Source: UBA2982 sp040081395 (GTDB lineage: Bacteria > Gemmatimonadota > Gemmatimonadetes > Longimicrobiales > Gaopeijiaceae). Taken from it: a stretch of DNA of 15,312 nucleotides. A program made the translations under genes and the position numbers. The stretch is taken from assembly GCA_040081395.1 (NCBI GenBank), contig JBEBGN010000067.1:1-15312 (forward strand), written 5' to 3'. Under the pieces are notes generated by a model. That model saw nothing but the letters and a program-made list of their open reading frames with translations, had not been told where the DNA came from and searched no databases. Below are positions 1-6,690 of this stretch, piece by piece (position 1 is the first letter of the stretch; every line of letters starts with the position of its first letter).

Positions 1-476
1 ACGCCGTCCTGCTTCACCCCCGACGGGTTCACCGCGAAACGGTATGCCGTCTGGTGGTCGTGATAACTGTCGATCTGGACGATGAAGAAGTCGGAATCGG
101 GCAGCCCCGCGTCCCGGCGGGCGAGCCGGGTGGTCACCGCCTCCGAGTCGTAGAGCATGGCGCCGATGTAGAGCGCCTCGTCGTCGTAGAGCAGTCGCAC
201 CTCGGTGCGTTGCGTTCCCGGCTGCCCTTCGTCCGGGTCCGTCTGGATGAAGCGTGTGAGAACCGGAGCCGACGCCCAGGCCGCCTCGGTGGGAACCCCG
301 TCGACCTGCACTCCGCCGGCGACGCGAACCGCGACCGCTGAGGGAGCCTCGCCGTGGGGGACCAGAACGGTGAGGGAAGCGGCTGGCTCACCCGCGTTCT
401 GCGCCGCGACAGCCGCAGGCAGCGCGGAGAGCAGTAGGGCCAGCAGCTTCACGGACGAGATCGACGAGCATCTCAT
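1..476 (-). CDS. Exported CBM9-like / DUF5916 family protein (N-terminal part, cut by window edge)
   Basis: The frame is open from an ATG at 476 to the window edge, giving 158 residues of a longer protein. Residues 1-26 form a signal peptide (hydrophobic LLALLLSALPAAVAA, then AQ). From about residue 47 the sequence VAVRVAGGVQVDGVPTEAAW, then FIQTDPDEG, RTEVRLLYDDEALYIGAMLYDS and SYHDHQTAYRFAVNPSGVKQD, has the pattern of the carbohydrate-binding-family-9-like domain that precedes a DUF5916 domain. Members of this family are usually 700-900 residues and are predicted to end in an outer-membrane beta-barrel; that part lies outside the window. Another ATG at 471 is out of frame. No clear Shine-Dalgarno sequence precedes 476. 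The substrate is unknown, and the family assignment rests on motif recognition. Confidence 0.85.
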   Translation of the reverse strand, partial: MRCSSISSVKLLALLLSALPAAVAAQNAGEPAASLTVLVPHGEAPSAVAVRVAGGVQVDGVPTEAAWASAPVLTRFIQTDPDEGQPGTQRTEVRLLYDDEALYIGAMLYDSEAVTTRLARRDAGLPDSDFFIVQIDSYHDHQTAYRFAVNPSGVKQDG

Positions 477-605
477 GACAGGACCGGGGTTCGGGACGGC
501 AGGGTCAAAATTCGCGCGCGGCAACCTTAAGCCGGTCCCTCGACTCGCGACAGCCATGCCCACCTGCCAGCCCGGGTCGGTGGACCGCGCAGGTCGTCGA
601 GACTC

Positions 606-1190
606 CTAGTAGATCGTCTTGCCTTCGCGCAGCATCTGCACGAAGCGCTCGATCCTGCGCACTCGCGTCTCGGGGCGCTTGGCGTCGTGGATCCGGTACA
701 GGATGGCGTAGCGATTCTGCGCATCGAGTGCCTCGAACGCACGCAGCGCCTTCGGGTAACGCTCGAGGCGCCGTCGTAGGTCGTCCGGCACCTCGATGTT
801 CTTCGGCGAGGCGTAGGCGCGCTCCCACCGCCCGTCCGCCTTGGCCCTCTCGACCTCTGCCAGCCCCGCGGGACGCATCTGGCCGGAAGCGATGAGGGCC
901 TCGGCCGCCTTGCAGTTGATCTGCGACCACTTGCTCCGGGAGCGGCGGGGAGTGAACCGCTGCAGCCAATACGCATCGTCGAGCGACTTAGCCTGGCTGT
1001 CGATCCAACCGTAGCAGAGCGCCACCTCCAACACCTCGGCTCGCGAGGCCGAGCGGGCGGCGACCCCCTTCTTCGCGAACTGGATCCAGAGGCCCGGCGA
1101 AGATGCGTGGTTCGCCTCCAGCCACTTCTCCCAGACCGCACGGGTCGGGAAGGACTTGCGAGGGAGGTCGGATACGGCGCCGTAAGGCAT
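606..1190 (-). CDS. YdeI/OmpD-associated (OmdA) family protein
   Basis: This 194-residue cytosolic protein has the family pattern throughout: an N-terminal FPTRAVWEKWLEANHASSPG, then LWIQFAKKG, EVLEVALCYGWIDSQ around residues 50-65, YWLQRFTPRRSRSKWSQIN around 72-90, and a C-terminal basic segment ending KRPETRVRRIERFVQMLREGKTIY. This is the YdeI / OmpD-associated (OmdA, bacteriocin-protection) family; its biochemical role is poorly known. The frame is open further upstream, but the family normally begins just before the AWEKWLE-like helix, so the ATG at 1190 is chosen. It lies 11 bp after the stop of the antiporter gene, with no strong ribosome binding site of its own, so translational coupling is likely. 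Confidence 0.88.
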   Translation of the reverse strand: MPYGAVSDLPRKSFPTRAVWEKWLEANHASSPGLWIQFAKKGVAARSASRAEVLEVALCYGWIDSQAKSLDDAYWLQRFTPRRSRSKWSQINCKAAEALIASGQMRPAGLAEVERAKADGRWERAYASPKNIEVPDDLRRRLERYPKALRAFEALDAQNRYAILYRIHDAKRPETRVRRIERFVQMLREGKTIY

Positions 1191-1201
1191 AGCGCGCAGC
1201 G

Positions 1202-2896
1202 TCAGGCGTGCGCCGAAGCCACCGGGCCGGCTTCCATACGCTCCACGATCCACCGGCTCATCCCCAGGGCCAGCTCGTGCTCGCCGAGAAAGATCTTGCC
1301 GACCGCTTCTCGCTCGAGCAGGTCCGCCTCCTCCTCGCTGTGCGTGCGCACGACCACCTCGATGCGTGGGTTGAGCATACGGGCTGTTTCGAGCATGCGT
1401 CGCACGCCGACCGTGTCGGGGGTCGCGATCACGAGCAGGCGCGCTCGCGCCACGTGGGCCTGGATCAGCACCGCGGGCTCCGCGGCGTCCCCCACCACCG
1501 CGTGCAGTCCCTTCGACCGGAGCCCATCGACCTTCTCGCGATTCTGTTCCGCAACGACGAACGGGATCCCGGCCCCCGACAGCGTCTCGCCGATCCGACC
1601 ACCGACCCGTCCGTAGCCGACGATCACCACATGCCCGGTGACCGACTCGGACGACACGGTGGCCGGCAACTCCGCCAACGGGTCGTCCCGTCGCTCCAGC
1701 GCTCGCGCCAGCCCCGACCTCGTCCGGATCCATCGCTGAGCTGGCTCGATCAGGCCGAACACCAAGGGATTCACCGCGATCGACAGGATCGCACCCGCGA
1801 GGATCAGGCTCTGGCCAACCGCGGGCATCAGCCCCAATGAGACGCCGAGTCCCGCGAGAATGAAGGAGAATTCACCGATCTGTGCCAAGCTCGCGGATAC
1901 GGTGAGTGCCGTGTTGAGCGGATAGCGGAACGCCAACACCAGCGCGAACGCCGCGATCGACTTGCCCAGCACGATGATCGCGATCACGCCGAGCAGTCGG
2001 AACGGCTCCTCGACCACCACGCTCGGGTCGAAGAGCATGCCGACCGATACGAAGAAGAGCACCGAGAATGCGTCCCGGAGGGGTAGCGACTCCTCGGCGG
2101 CTCGATAGCTCAGGTCCGACTCCCGCAGCACCATGCCCGCGAAGAAGGCTCCCAGCGCGAAGGACACCCCGAAGAAGTAGCCCGACCCGTACGCGATGCC
2201 GATCGCGGCCGCGACCACGCAGAGCGTGAACAGCTCGCGTGATCCCGTGCGGGCTACCTGCCAGAGAAGCCATGGGAAGAGTCGACGCCCCACGATCAGC
2301 ATGAGGGCAATGAAGAGCCCAACCTGAGCGAGCGTGCCGAGCAGCCCGACGACCACGCTGCCACCGTCGGCACTCGACCCGAGTGCCGGGAGGAGCACCA
2401 GCGCGAGGACCATCACGAGGTCCTCCACGATGAGCCACCCGACCGCGATCCTGCCGTTCATCGTCTCGACCTGCCCGAGCCGCTCCAAGGCCCGCAAGAG
2501 CACCACCGTGCTGGCGACCGAGAGCGCGAGGCCGAAGACGATCCCCGCCGAGAGATCCCACCCCCAGGTGGTCGCGAGACCGGCGCCCAACGCGGTGGCA
2601 ACCAAGATCTGGAGCGCCGCCCCCGGCAGTGCGATGTGCCGCACCGCGAGCAGGTCCTCGAGCGAGAAGTGCAGCCCCACGCCGAACATGAGCAGCATCA
2701 CCCCGATCTCGGCGAGCTGCGCGGCGATGTCGGCGTCGGCGACGAAGCCCGGAGTGAATGGCCCGAGAATCACGCCCGCGACCAGGTAGCCGACGAGCGC
2801 GGGGAGGCGCAGTCGGATCGCGACGAAGCCGAGCACGAGCGCCAGCCCCAGCCCCGCCGCGAGCGTCGTGATCAGGGTCACACCGTGGGGCGTCAT
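1202..2896 (-). CDS. ybaL: YbaL-type monovalent cation:proton antiporter (CPA2) with RCK domain
   Basis: The 564-residue integral inner-membrane protein matches the length of E. coli YbaL (about 558) and resembles it along its whole length. Residues 1-385 are a hydrophobic CPA2 exchanger domain with GPFTPGFVAD (45-54), LMFGVGLHFSLEDL (69-82), GWLIVEDLVMVL (153-164, with the E158-D159 pair of the transport core), SFALGAFFAGMVL (245-257) and AQIGEFSFILAG (338-349). After a linker, a cytosolic TrkA-N/RCK domain starts at about 422 with the dinucleotide-binding turn VGYGRVGGRIGE (426-437). Such proteins exchange K+ or Na+ for H+ and are gated by nucleotide or glutathione ligands. The ion used here cannot be read from sequence. 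The start at 2896 aligns with the YbaL N-terminus. The YdeI-family gene follows 11 bp downstream. Confidence 0.92.
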   Translation of the reverse strand: MTPHGVTLITTLAAGLGLALVLGFVAIRLRLPALVGYLVAGVILGPFTPGFVADADIAAQLAEIGVMLLMFGVGLHFSLEDLLAVRHIALPGAALQILVATALGAGLATTWGWDLSAGIVFGLALSVASTVVLLRALERLGQVETMNGRIAVGWLIVEDLVMVLALVLLPALGSSADGGSVVVGLLGTLAQVGLFIALMLIVGRRLFPWLLWQVARTGSRELFTLCVVAAAIGIAYGSGYFFGVSFALGAFFAGMVLRESDLSYRAAEESLPLRDAFSVLFFVSVGMLFDPSVVVEEPFRLLGVIAIIVLGKSIAAFALVLAFRYPLNTALTVSASLAQIGEFSFILAGLGVSLGLMPAVGQSLILAGAILSIAVNPLVFGLIEPAQRWIRTRSGLARALERRDDPLAELPATVSSESVTGHVVIVGYGRVGGRIGETLSGAGIPFVVAEQNREKVDGLRSKGLHAVVGDAAEPAVLIQAHVARARLLVIATPDTVGVRRMLETARMLNPRIEVVVRTHSEEEADLLEREAVGKIFLGEHELALGMSRWIVERMEAGPVASAHA

Positions 2897-2962
2897 CCCA
2901 GCAAGATGCCGTCACGGGTGCCGACCGGGAACCTGCCAAACTGGTGCGGGGCTCCCCTGGCG

Positions 2963-3460
2963 TCAGTGCTCTTCGGCCGCCTGTTCCTGGAGCGCACGCA
3001 GGCGGGCCTGCGCCGAGTCGGGGATCGTCGACCAGATGTAGGAGAGGGCTAGGCGCACTTCGTCCTCGCTGATGGGGGCCGCGGGCATCGCAGGCGGGAT
3101 TCCCGCTACCACACGCGCCACCATCTCGTCGAAGCTGTGATCCCCGAAGTGTTCGCGGATGTTGGCGGGCTTCACGGCCAGCCCGACGCCCCCCCCGCCG
3201 TCCCCGAGTCCGGTGCGCCCGTGGCAGATCTGGCAGTTCTCCTCGTAGAGCGCGAGGCCGGCCGCCAACTCGAGGACGCGCGGGTCCACCGGAGCACGCG
3301 GCGCGACCGGGGCCGCGATCGAGGAACCGGCTGGAGCCTCGTTCGCACCGGAAGCAGGGACCCCGGGGTCACCCCCGCACCCCGCGAGCGCGACCACGAC
3401 GGTGGCCGCGACGGTGGCCCCGACCATCGTCCGCACGGAGAACGTCCACTCCGACCTCAT
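2963..3460 (-). CDS. Lipoprotein monohaem cytochrome c (class I)
   Basis: The 165-residue protein has a lipoprotein signal ending in the lipobox LAGC (Cys28). A low-complexity Ala/Pro/Gly linker (29-60) would hold the domain off the membrane. The haem attachment motif is CQICH (Cys76, Cys79, His80), and Met125 in IPPAMPAAP is the likely sixth haem ligand. The single domain of about 90 residues fits a class I cytochrome c acting as a periplasmic electron carrier anchored by lipid. The ATG at 3460 is preceded by GGGAGG at good spacing. It lies downstream of the cytochrome/copper monooxygenase gene on the same strand, but a strong hairpin separates the two, so shared function is plausible while shared transcription is uncertain. 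An 8-C run at 3189-3196 encodes a glycine stretch and keeps the frame. Confidence 0.9.
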   Translation of the reverse strand: MRSEWTFSVRTMVGATVAATVVVALAGCGGDPGVPASGANEAPAGSSIAAPVAPRAPVDPRVLELAAGLALYEENCQICHGRTGLGDGGGGVGLAVKPANIREHFGDHSFDEMVARVVAGIPPAMPAAPISEDEVRLALSYIWSTIPDSAQARLRALQEQAAEEH

Positions 3461-3564
3461 GCACCCTCCCGGAACGTATCCCTTCAGCGGTCGCCAAGAT
3501 GCGGCGGCGTTCGACCCCCGGCCAGTCGGGTCGAACCGAGTGGACGCCGACTCCCAGAAAGCAC

Positions 3565-3598
3565 CGAGCCGCTGGCGGGGTTACCCGCCAGCGGCTCG
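3565..3598 (-). terminator. Strong hairpin, probable terminator of the cytochrome/monooxygenase gene
   Basis: A perfect 15-bp GC-rich inverted repeat has arms at 3565-3579 and 3584-3598 and a 4-base loop (gtta). A further 5-bp outer stem (3560-3564 with 3601-3605) extends it. It begins about 20 bases after the stop codon at 3618 on the minus strand and is followed by only a short T run (TTT in GCTTTCTGG). This fits an intrinsic terminator with a weak U tract, or a hairpin that protects the mRNA 3' end. Its symmetry means it could also act on the other strand. Confidence 0.75.
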
Positions 3599-3617
3599 TA
3601 GTGCTTACTGCTCGTTG

Positions 3618-4949
3618 TTACTGCTGTTGGTCCGCCGCCGGGCGCCGAGCCGCCTGCCGCTGGGCGAGGATCTCCTGGTACCCTTCCTCGTCCAAGTGCG
3701 TGACCGCGATCCAGGCGTGCGACATCTCGTCCGCGGTGCGGTCGCCGATGCCCACCCACTGATCCGGATCGGGGTTGTAGCGGTTGTTCTCGGTGTTGTC
3801 GTACCACCCCGTCAGCAGGAGCTTGTCGCCCACAGCCAGCAGCGGCGAGACGTCATCCGCATAGATATGGCTGTGGTGCCAGAGCGCGCTCCAGTTGGAC
3901 ACCATGCTCACGTTCTCCATCCGGCCGTTCGCGCGGATGATCTGCATGGACATCGCCACGAGCCGCGTGTGGCCGTGGGGCTGCCAACTATCGATGCGCA
4001 CCGGGGTCTGGAACTGGTGCACGGCCTGCGTCATCAGCGTACCGTGCGGCGCGATGTCGAATCCACGGCCACCGTTCAGGTAGTACAGCGTCAGGTTCTG
4101 GCGGTACTTGCCCTGATAGTCCTCGGGATAGAACCAGATGCCGACTTCGACCTGGTCGTCGATGACTTCCTTGCCGTTCGGCCAGTAGTGGATGTCGAAC
4201 GCCACGCGACCGTCGGCGGGCGCGGTGCGACACGCACCCTCGGGGATGATCTCACCGAGCTTCCCGAGCGCGTACTCCGAAAGCTGGCCACCGCCAGGTC
4301 CCTCGGTGCGCCAGCTCGAATTCGCGTGGTGCGTCACCTGACGACCTTCGATGGACGGCTTCGTCTCGATGGCGCGGATGCAGCGCTGCGTCGCGATGCC
4401 CGTCTCCACGACCGGCTGCCACCAGCGGTCCTGGCCGTTCTCAGGCACCGAGTAGGGGGTCGAACGCACGATCACGTCCGGCTCGCCGAACTGGTCGGCC
4501 AAGCGGAACCGCGCCGGGTCGGGCCATTCGACCGGGGGGGGCAGCAGCGACGGGTCACCTTCCGGCGCGCCTCCGTCCACCCAAGCCGCGATGGTCGCGA
4601 TGTCCTCTTCGGAGAGGCGCGGATCGTACTTGAGATCCTGAATGCCGTAGTCCGTGTCGTACTGGTACGGCGGCATCTCGCGCGCGACCACCTGAGTCTT
4701 GATGCGCGTGGCCCAGCGACGGACATCCTGGTACGTCATGAGCGACATCGGCCCGATGCCGCCCTGCTGATGGCACGACTGACAGTTCTGCTGAAGGATC
4801 CGGACGACCTCGTTCGAGAACGTGACCTCCCGCTCAGCGGGGGTCGCGGATGCGAACTGTTGAGCCCCGAGCGACGCCGCGCTCGCGAGCATCGCACACG
4901 CGCCGGCCATGACGGTCCGGGTCATGATGCGATCGACTGTCCAATGCAT
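3618..4949 (-). CDS. Exported cytochrome c / PHM-like dicopper monooxygenase fusion protein
   Basis: The 443-residue protein starts with a signal peptide (about 1-29, ending LGAQ). A small cytochrome c domain follows, with CQSCH (Cys56, Cys59, His60) and Met92 in REMPPY as the probable axial ligand. From about residue 150 the sequence resembles the copper type II, ascorbate-dependent monooxygenase fold (peptidylglycine alpha-hydroxylating monooxygenase, dopamine beta-hydroxylase). Candidate copper ligands are His207-His208 and His254 for CuH, and His325-x-His327 and Met409 (ADEM) for CuM, in the same order and with spacing close to rat PHM (107/108, 172, 242/244, 314). The likely role is periplasmic oxygen-dependent hydroxylation fed with electrons by the haem; the substrate is unknown. 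The frame is open upstream to 5036, but the ATG at 4949 has GAGGAG six bases ahead and begins the signal peptide. Confidence 0.85.
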   Translation of the reverse strand: MHWTVDRIMTRTVMAGACAMLASAASLGAQQFASATPAEREVTFSNEVVRILQQNCQSCHQQGGIGPMSLMTYQDVRRWATRIKTQVVAREMPPYQYDTDYGIQDLKYDPRLSEEDIATIAAWVDGGAPEGDPSLLPPPVEWPDPARFRLADQFGEPDVIVRSTPYSVPENGQDRWWQPVVETGIATQRCIRAIETKPSIEGRQVTHHANSSWRTEGPGGGQLSEYALGKLGEIIPEGACRTAPADGRVAFDIHYWPNGKEVIDDQVEVGIWFYPEDYQGKYRQNLTLYYLNGGRGFDIAPHGTLMTQAVHQFQTPVRIDSWQPHGHTRLVAMSMQIIRANGRMENVSMVSNWSALWHHSHIYADDVSPLLAVGDKLLLTGWYDNTENNRYNPDPDQWVGIGDRTADEMSHAWIAVTHLDEEGYQEILAQRQAARRPAADQQQ

Positions 4950-4955
4950 GGTGCA

Positions 4956-4961
4956 CTCCTC
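4956..4961 (-). promoter_or_regulatory. Shine-Dalgarno site fixing the start of the monooxygenase gene
   Basis: GAGGAG on the minus strand lies six bases before the ATG at 4949. It favours this start over in-frame upstream starts that would add a non-hydrophobic 29-residue extension ahead of the signal peptide. Confidence 0.7.
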
Positions 4962-5037
4962 ATCGAGGTGCCCTGTGATGTGACCTGCTTCTACGGTCCT
5001 GCGTCCCGCTCCCTTCCCCACCCTACGGTCCAGCAAT

Positions 5038-6090
5038 CTACGGTGTGACGTTCACTCGCACATACCCATTCGTCCAGCAGCACATGTTTCCGGGTCCGCT
5101 GTCCCCCCCGAAGTTGTCGATCCGAATGCGGATCATGTACTCACCCGGCGTGTCGAAGGAGGCCCGGAACCGGCCCTGATTGGCCGCGGGCCCCGTCATG
5201 GGCAGTCGCACGGACTGCCCGATAGTGACCGGTCCCGGTGCCACCGGCCTGGCTCCCCGGCCACGCCCTGCCGCGCCCGCCGGCGGCGCGCCAGCCGGAG
5301 GTGCGCCAGCCGGAGGTGCGCCCCGTCCAGCGGCGGCATCAGCCACTGGGGCGGCTTCTACGAGGGACTCGAAGGAAATGACGCCGCCGACCGGACCCTG
5401 GTACTTCCAGAGCGTCATGTTGACCTCGCGCAACTCACGCTCGCCTCGGTCGGTGGCCCAGAACTGAACCTCGACGGGCCGGCCCACCGACGTGGTCAGC
5501 GCCTGGGGAGCGACGACCCCCTCCACCCCGATGGTCTCGGGACCGTTCTCGGCGAAGCGGATCGCGGGACGGAGAGACCCCTCGGCCTGCGGCGTCCAGC
5601 TCATCTCGTAGGCGGCTTCGAAGCCGATTGCCGCTTGGCGGGTGGTGTGGATCCGGCCAGGCACCTTCGTTGTGTACCCGTTGGTGGTCAGCGTCCACCA
5701 CACCTCGCCCTCGAAGTCCGCGGGCACGGTGACGCCGAAAATGCCGCGCTCGCGCGGCCCGCCGAATCCTCCGTACGAGACCACCGGGAAGGACGTCGGC
5801 TGCCGGCCATCGAACTCGCGCGGCTCGATGAAGTTGTTCGGGCCGAGCGGAATCTCGATGAGTTCCTCTTCGTTCCGGTTCATGAACCCGAACGACAGCG
5901 TGAACGTGCCGTCGGGGTTCCTGAGGAACCCGTCGAAGTACGGCGCGACGAAGTTCGAACGCGCGTTCGGCGGCGCGAGCGGGAACTCACGGCGATTCCA
6001 ATCCTGAGCTTGCACGTGCTGAGCCGACAGCGCGGCCAGTCCGACCATCGAAACCGTCACGGCATGATTGAAGCGTGCCACTCTCGTCAT
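5038..6090 (-). CDS. Exported protein of unknown function next to the cytochrome/copper monooxygenase
   Basis: This 350-residue protein has a signal peptide (about 1-29, ending HVQAQ), so it is exported. Residues 50-130 contain DGFLRNPDGTFTLSFGFMNRN, IEIPLGPNNFIEP and GIFGVTVPADFEGEVWWTL, a beta-rich pattern. A low-complexity linker with three APPAG units and GRGRGARP covers about 255-282. The last 60 residues, with FDTPGEYMIRIRIDN and a CCWTNGYV motif (Cys337-Cys338), look like a beta-sandwich domain. No catalytic motif is recognised. The gene ends 88 bp upstream of the monooxygenase gene on the same strand with no hairpin between, so co-transcription is likely. I recall similar proteins beside such cytochrome/monooxygenase genes in related phyla, but cannot verify this here. 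The start is uncertain: the ATG at 6090 directly abuts AAGGAG, whereas a GTG at 6081 has that site nine bases upstream. Either start keeps the signal peptide. Confidence 0.82.
   Translation of the reverse strand: MTRVARFNHAVTVSMVGLAALSAQHVQAQDWNRREFPLAPPNARSNFVAPYFDGFLRNPDGTFTLSFGFMNRNEEELIEIPLGPNNFIEPREFDGRQPTSFPVVSYGGFGGPRERGIFGVTVPADFEGEVWWTLTTNGYTTKVPGRIHTTRQAAIGFEAAYEMSWTPQAEGSLRPAIRFAENGPETIGVEGVVAPQALTTSVGRPVEVQFWATDRGERELREVNMTLWKYQGPVGGVISFESLVEAAPVADAAAGRGAPPAGAPPAGAPPAGAAGRGRGARPVAPGPVTIGQSVRLPMTGPAANQGRFRASFDTPGEYMIRIRIDNFGGDSGPGNMCCWTNGYVRVNVTP
5273..5317 (-). repeat. Three tandem 15-bp units encoding APPAG repeats
   Basis: Two perfect copies of a 15-bp unit (gcgccagccggaggt, plus strand) lie at 5288-5302 and 5303-5317. 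A third copy with three mismatches lies at 5273-5287. They encode the proline/alanine-rich linker of the exported protein of unknown function. Being a multiple of three, the array can change length without breaking the frame. Confidence 0.85.
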
Positions 6091-6259
6091 CTCCTTGAAA
6101 ACCGACTGGACTCCCCTCCGACCCACCCGAACCCCATCCCTCGACACCTGGCGGCCCCGCCGGTTCCACGATGGAGCGCCCGAAACGCGCGTTCTGGCCT
6201 CTCCTAGACGCGGGACCCCGCCAATTTGTTCAGACGAAGCGTAACCAAGGCCGAAGTCC

Positions 6260-6553
6260 CTACGCTTCCAGCATGATGACGGTGGCGACCGCAGTCACCG
6301 CTGCCAGCAAGTGGAGCCCGAGCACGAGCATCGCCGGACGCGGAGCGCGGGGGACCCAACGCATCGCAAAGGTGCCGATGACCGGAAGCTGGGCGACGAG
6401 AAGGAGCTGGAAGATCCGCGCCGCTGTGCCCTCGTCCGATTGCTCGACCACACCCACCGACGCCACGAACCCGAGGACCAAGGCGAGCGCGCCGCCAGAC
6501 ATGACCAGCGGCAAGTAGGCGCTAGGACGCTTGAGGAGGTCGGGGAACGTCAT
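6260..6553 (-). CDS. Small membrane protein with three predicted helices, unknown function
   Basis: The 97-residue protein has three hydrophobic stretches at about 13-35, 45-66 and 73-95. Short charged loops separate them (VEQSDEGTAAR after the first, RWVPRAPRP after the second). It ends IMLEA. I do not assign it to a named family. The ATG at 6553 has GGAGG ten bases upstream. The in-frame ATG at 6562 (three residues longer) has that site only one base away, so 6553 is preferred. Longer in-frame starts reach 6610 but add residues that are not hydrophobic. It is transcribed divergently from the tetR-led efflux operon, so the same operator region could influence both; this is inference. Confidence 0.7.
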   Translation of the reverse strand: MTFPDLLKRPSAYLPLVMSGGALALVLGFVASVGVVEQSDEGTAARIFQLLLVAQLPVIGTFAMRWVPRAPRPAMLVLGLHLLAAVTAVATVIMLEA

Positions 6554-6562
6554 CGGTGTCAT

Positions 6563-6580
6563 GCCTCCAACACCGGAGGC
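6563..6580 (-). promoter_or_regulatory. Small hairpin containing the ribosome binding site of the membrane-protein gene
   Basis: A 6-bp perfect inverted repeat (6563-6568 with 6575-6580, six-base loop) has GGAGG in its 3' arm, just ahead of the start of the small membrane protein. In mRNA it could partly hide the ribosome binding site. The stem is short and may be chance in GC-rich DNA. Confidence 0.3.
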
Positions 6581-6641
6581 GGCAGGGTTTCCGGCCATCG
6601 GACGAACCACACGCCTTGACCGGCTTCAGCGATGGATCAAC

Positions 6642-6663
6642 TTACTGACTGGTCATTAAGTAA
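6642..6663. promoter_or_regulatory. Probable TetR-family operator upstream of tetR-tolC-emrAB
   Basis: An imperfect 22-bp palindrome has half-sites TTACTGACTGG and TCATTAAGTAA, with 8 of 11 positions symmetric. It lies 27 bases ahead of the tetR start and is clearly AT-richer than its surroundings. Its core, TGACTGGTCA, resembles operators of AcrR-like repressors that control efflux operons. TetR-family regulators usually bind such a site over their own promoter, so autorepression of the operon is likely. A TTGACC at 6616-6621 could be a -35 box, but no convincing -10 element is seen. Confidence 0.65.
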
Positions 6664-6690
6664 TCAACCCTCACTCTGGATGCCGTCTCC

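Noticed and set aside
477..605. A promoter or small gene between the first two genes
   Set aside because: No convincing -35/-10 pair, RNA structure or coding frame with a start was found in these 129 bases.
1872..2939. A 355-codon minus-strand frame over the antiporter gene
   Set aside because: It is a shifted frame of the antiporter; the product is low-complexity Arg/Gly/Ala. The antiporter frame has full-length family similarity.
3189..3196. An 8-C run, and similar 7-8 G runs at 4534-4541 and 15054-15060, as phase-variation tracts
   Set aside because: All are in frame, encode Gly or Pro stretches and are common in DNA this GC-rich. Nothing else suggests switching.
3402..5048. A 548-codon plus-strand open frame, longer than the gene it overlaps
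   Set aside because: It is antisense to the cytochrome/monooxygenase and cytochrome genes, which carry haem motifs, signal peptides and ribosome binding sites. The plus-strand product is Arg/Val/His-rich with no recognisable domain, as expected for a mirror frame in GC-rich DNA.
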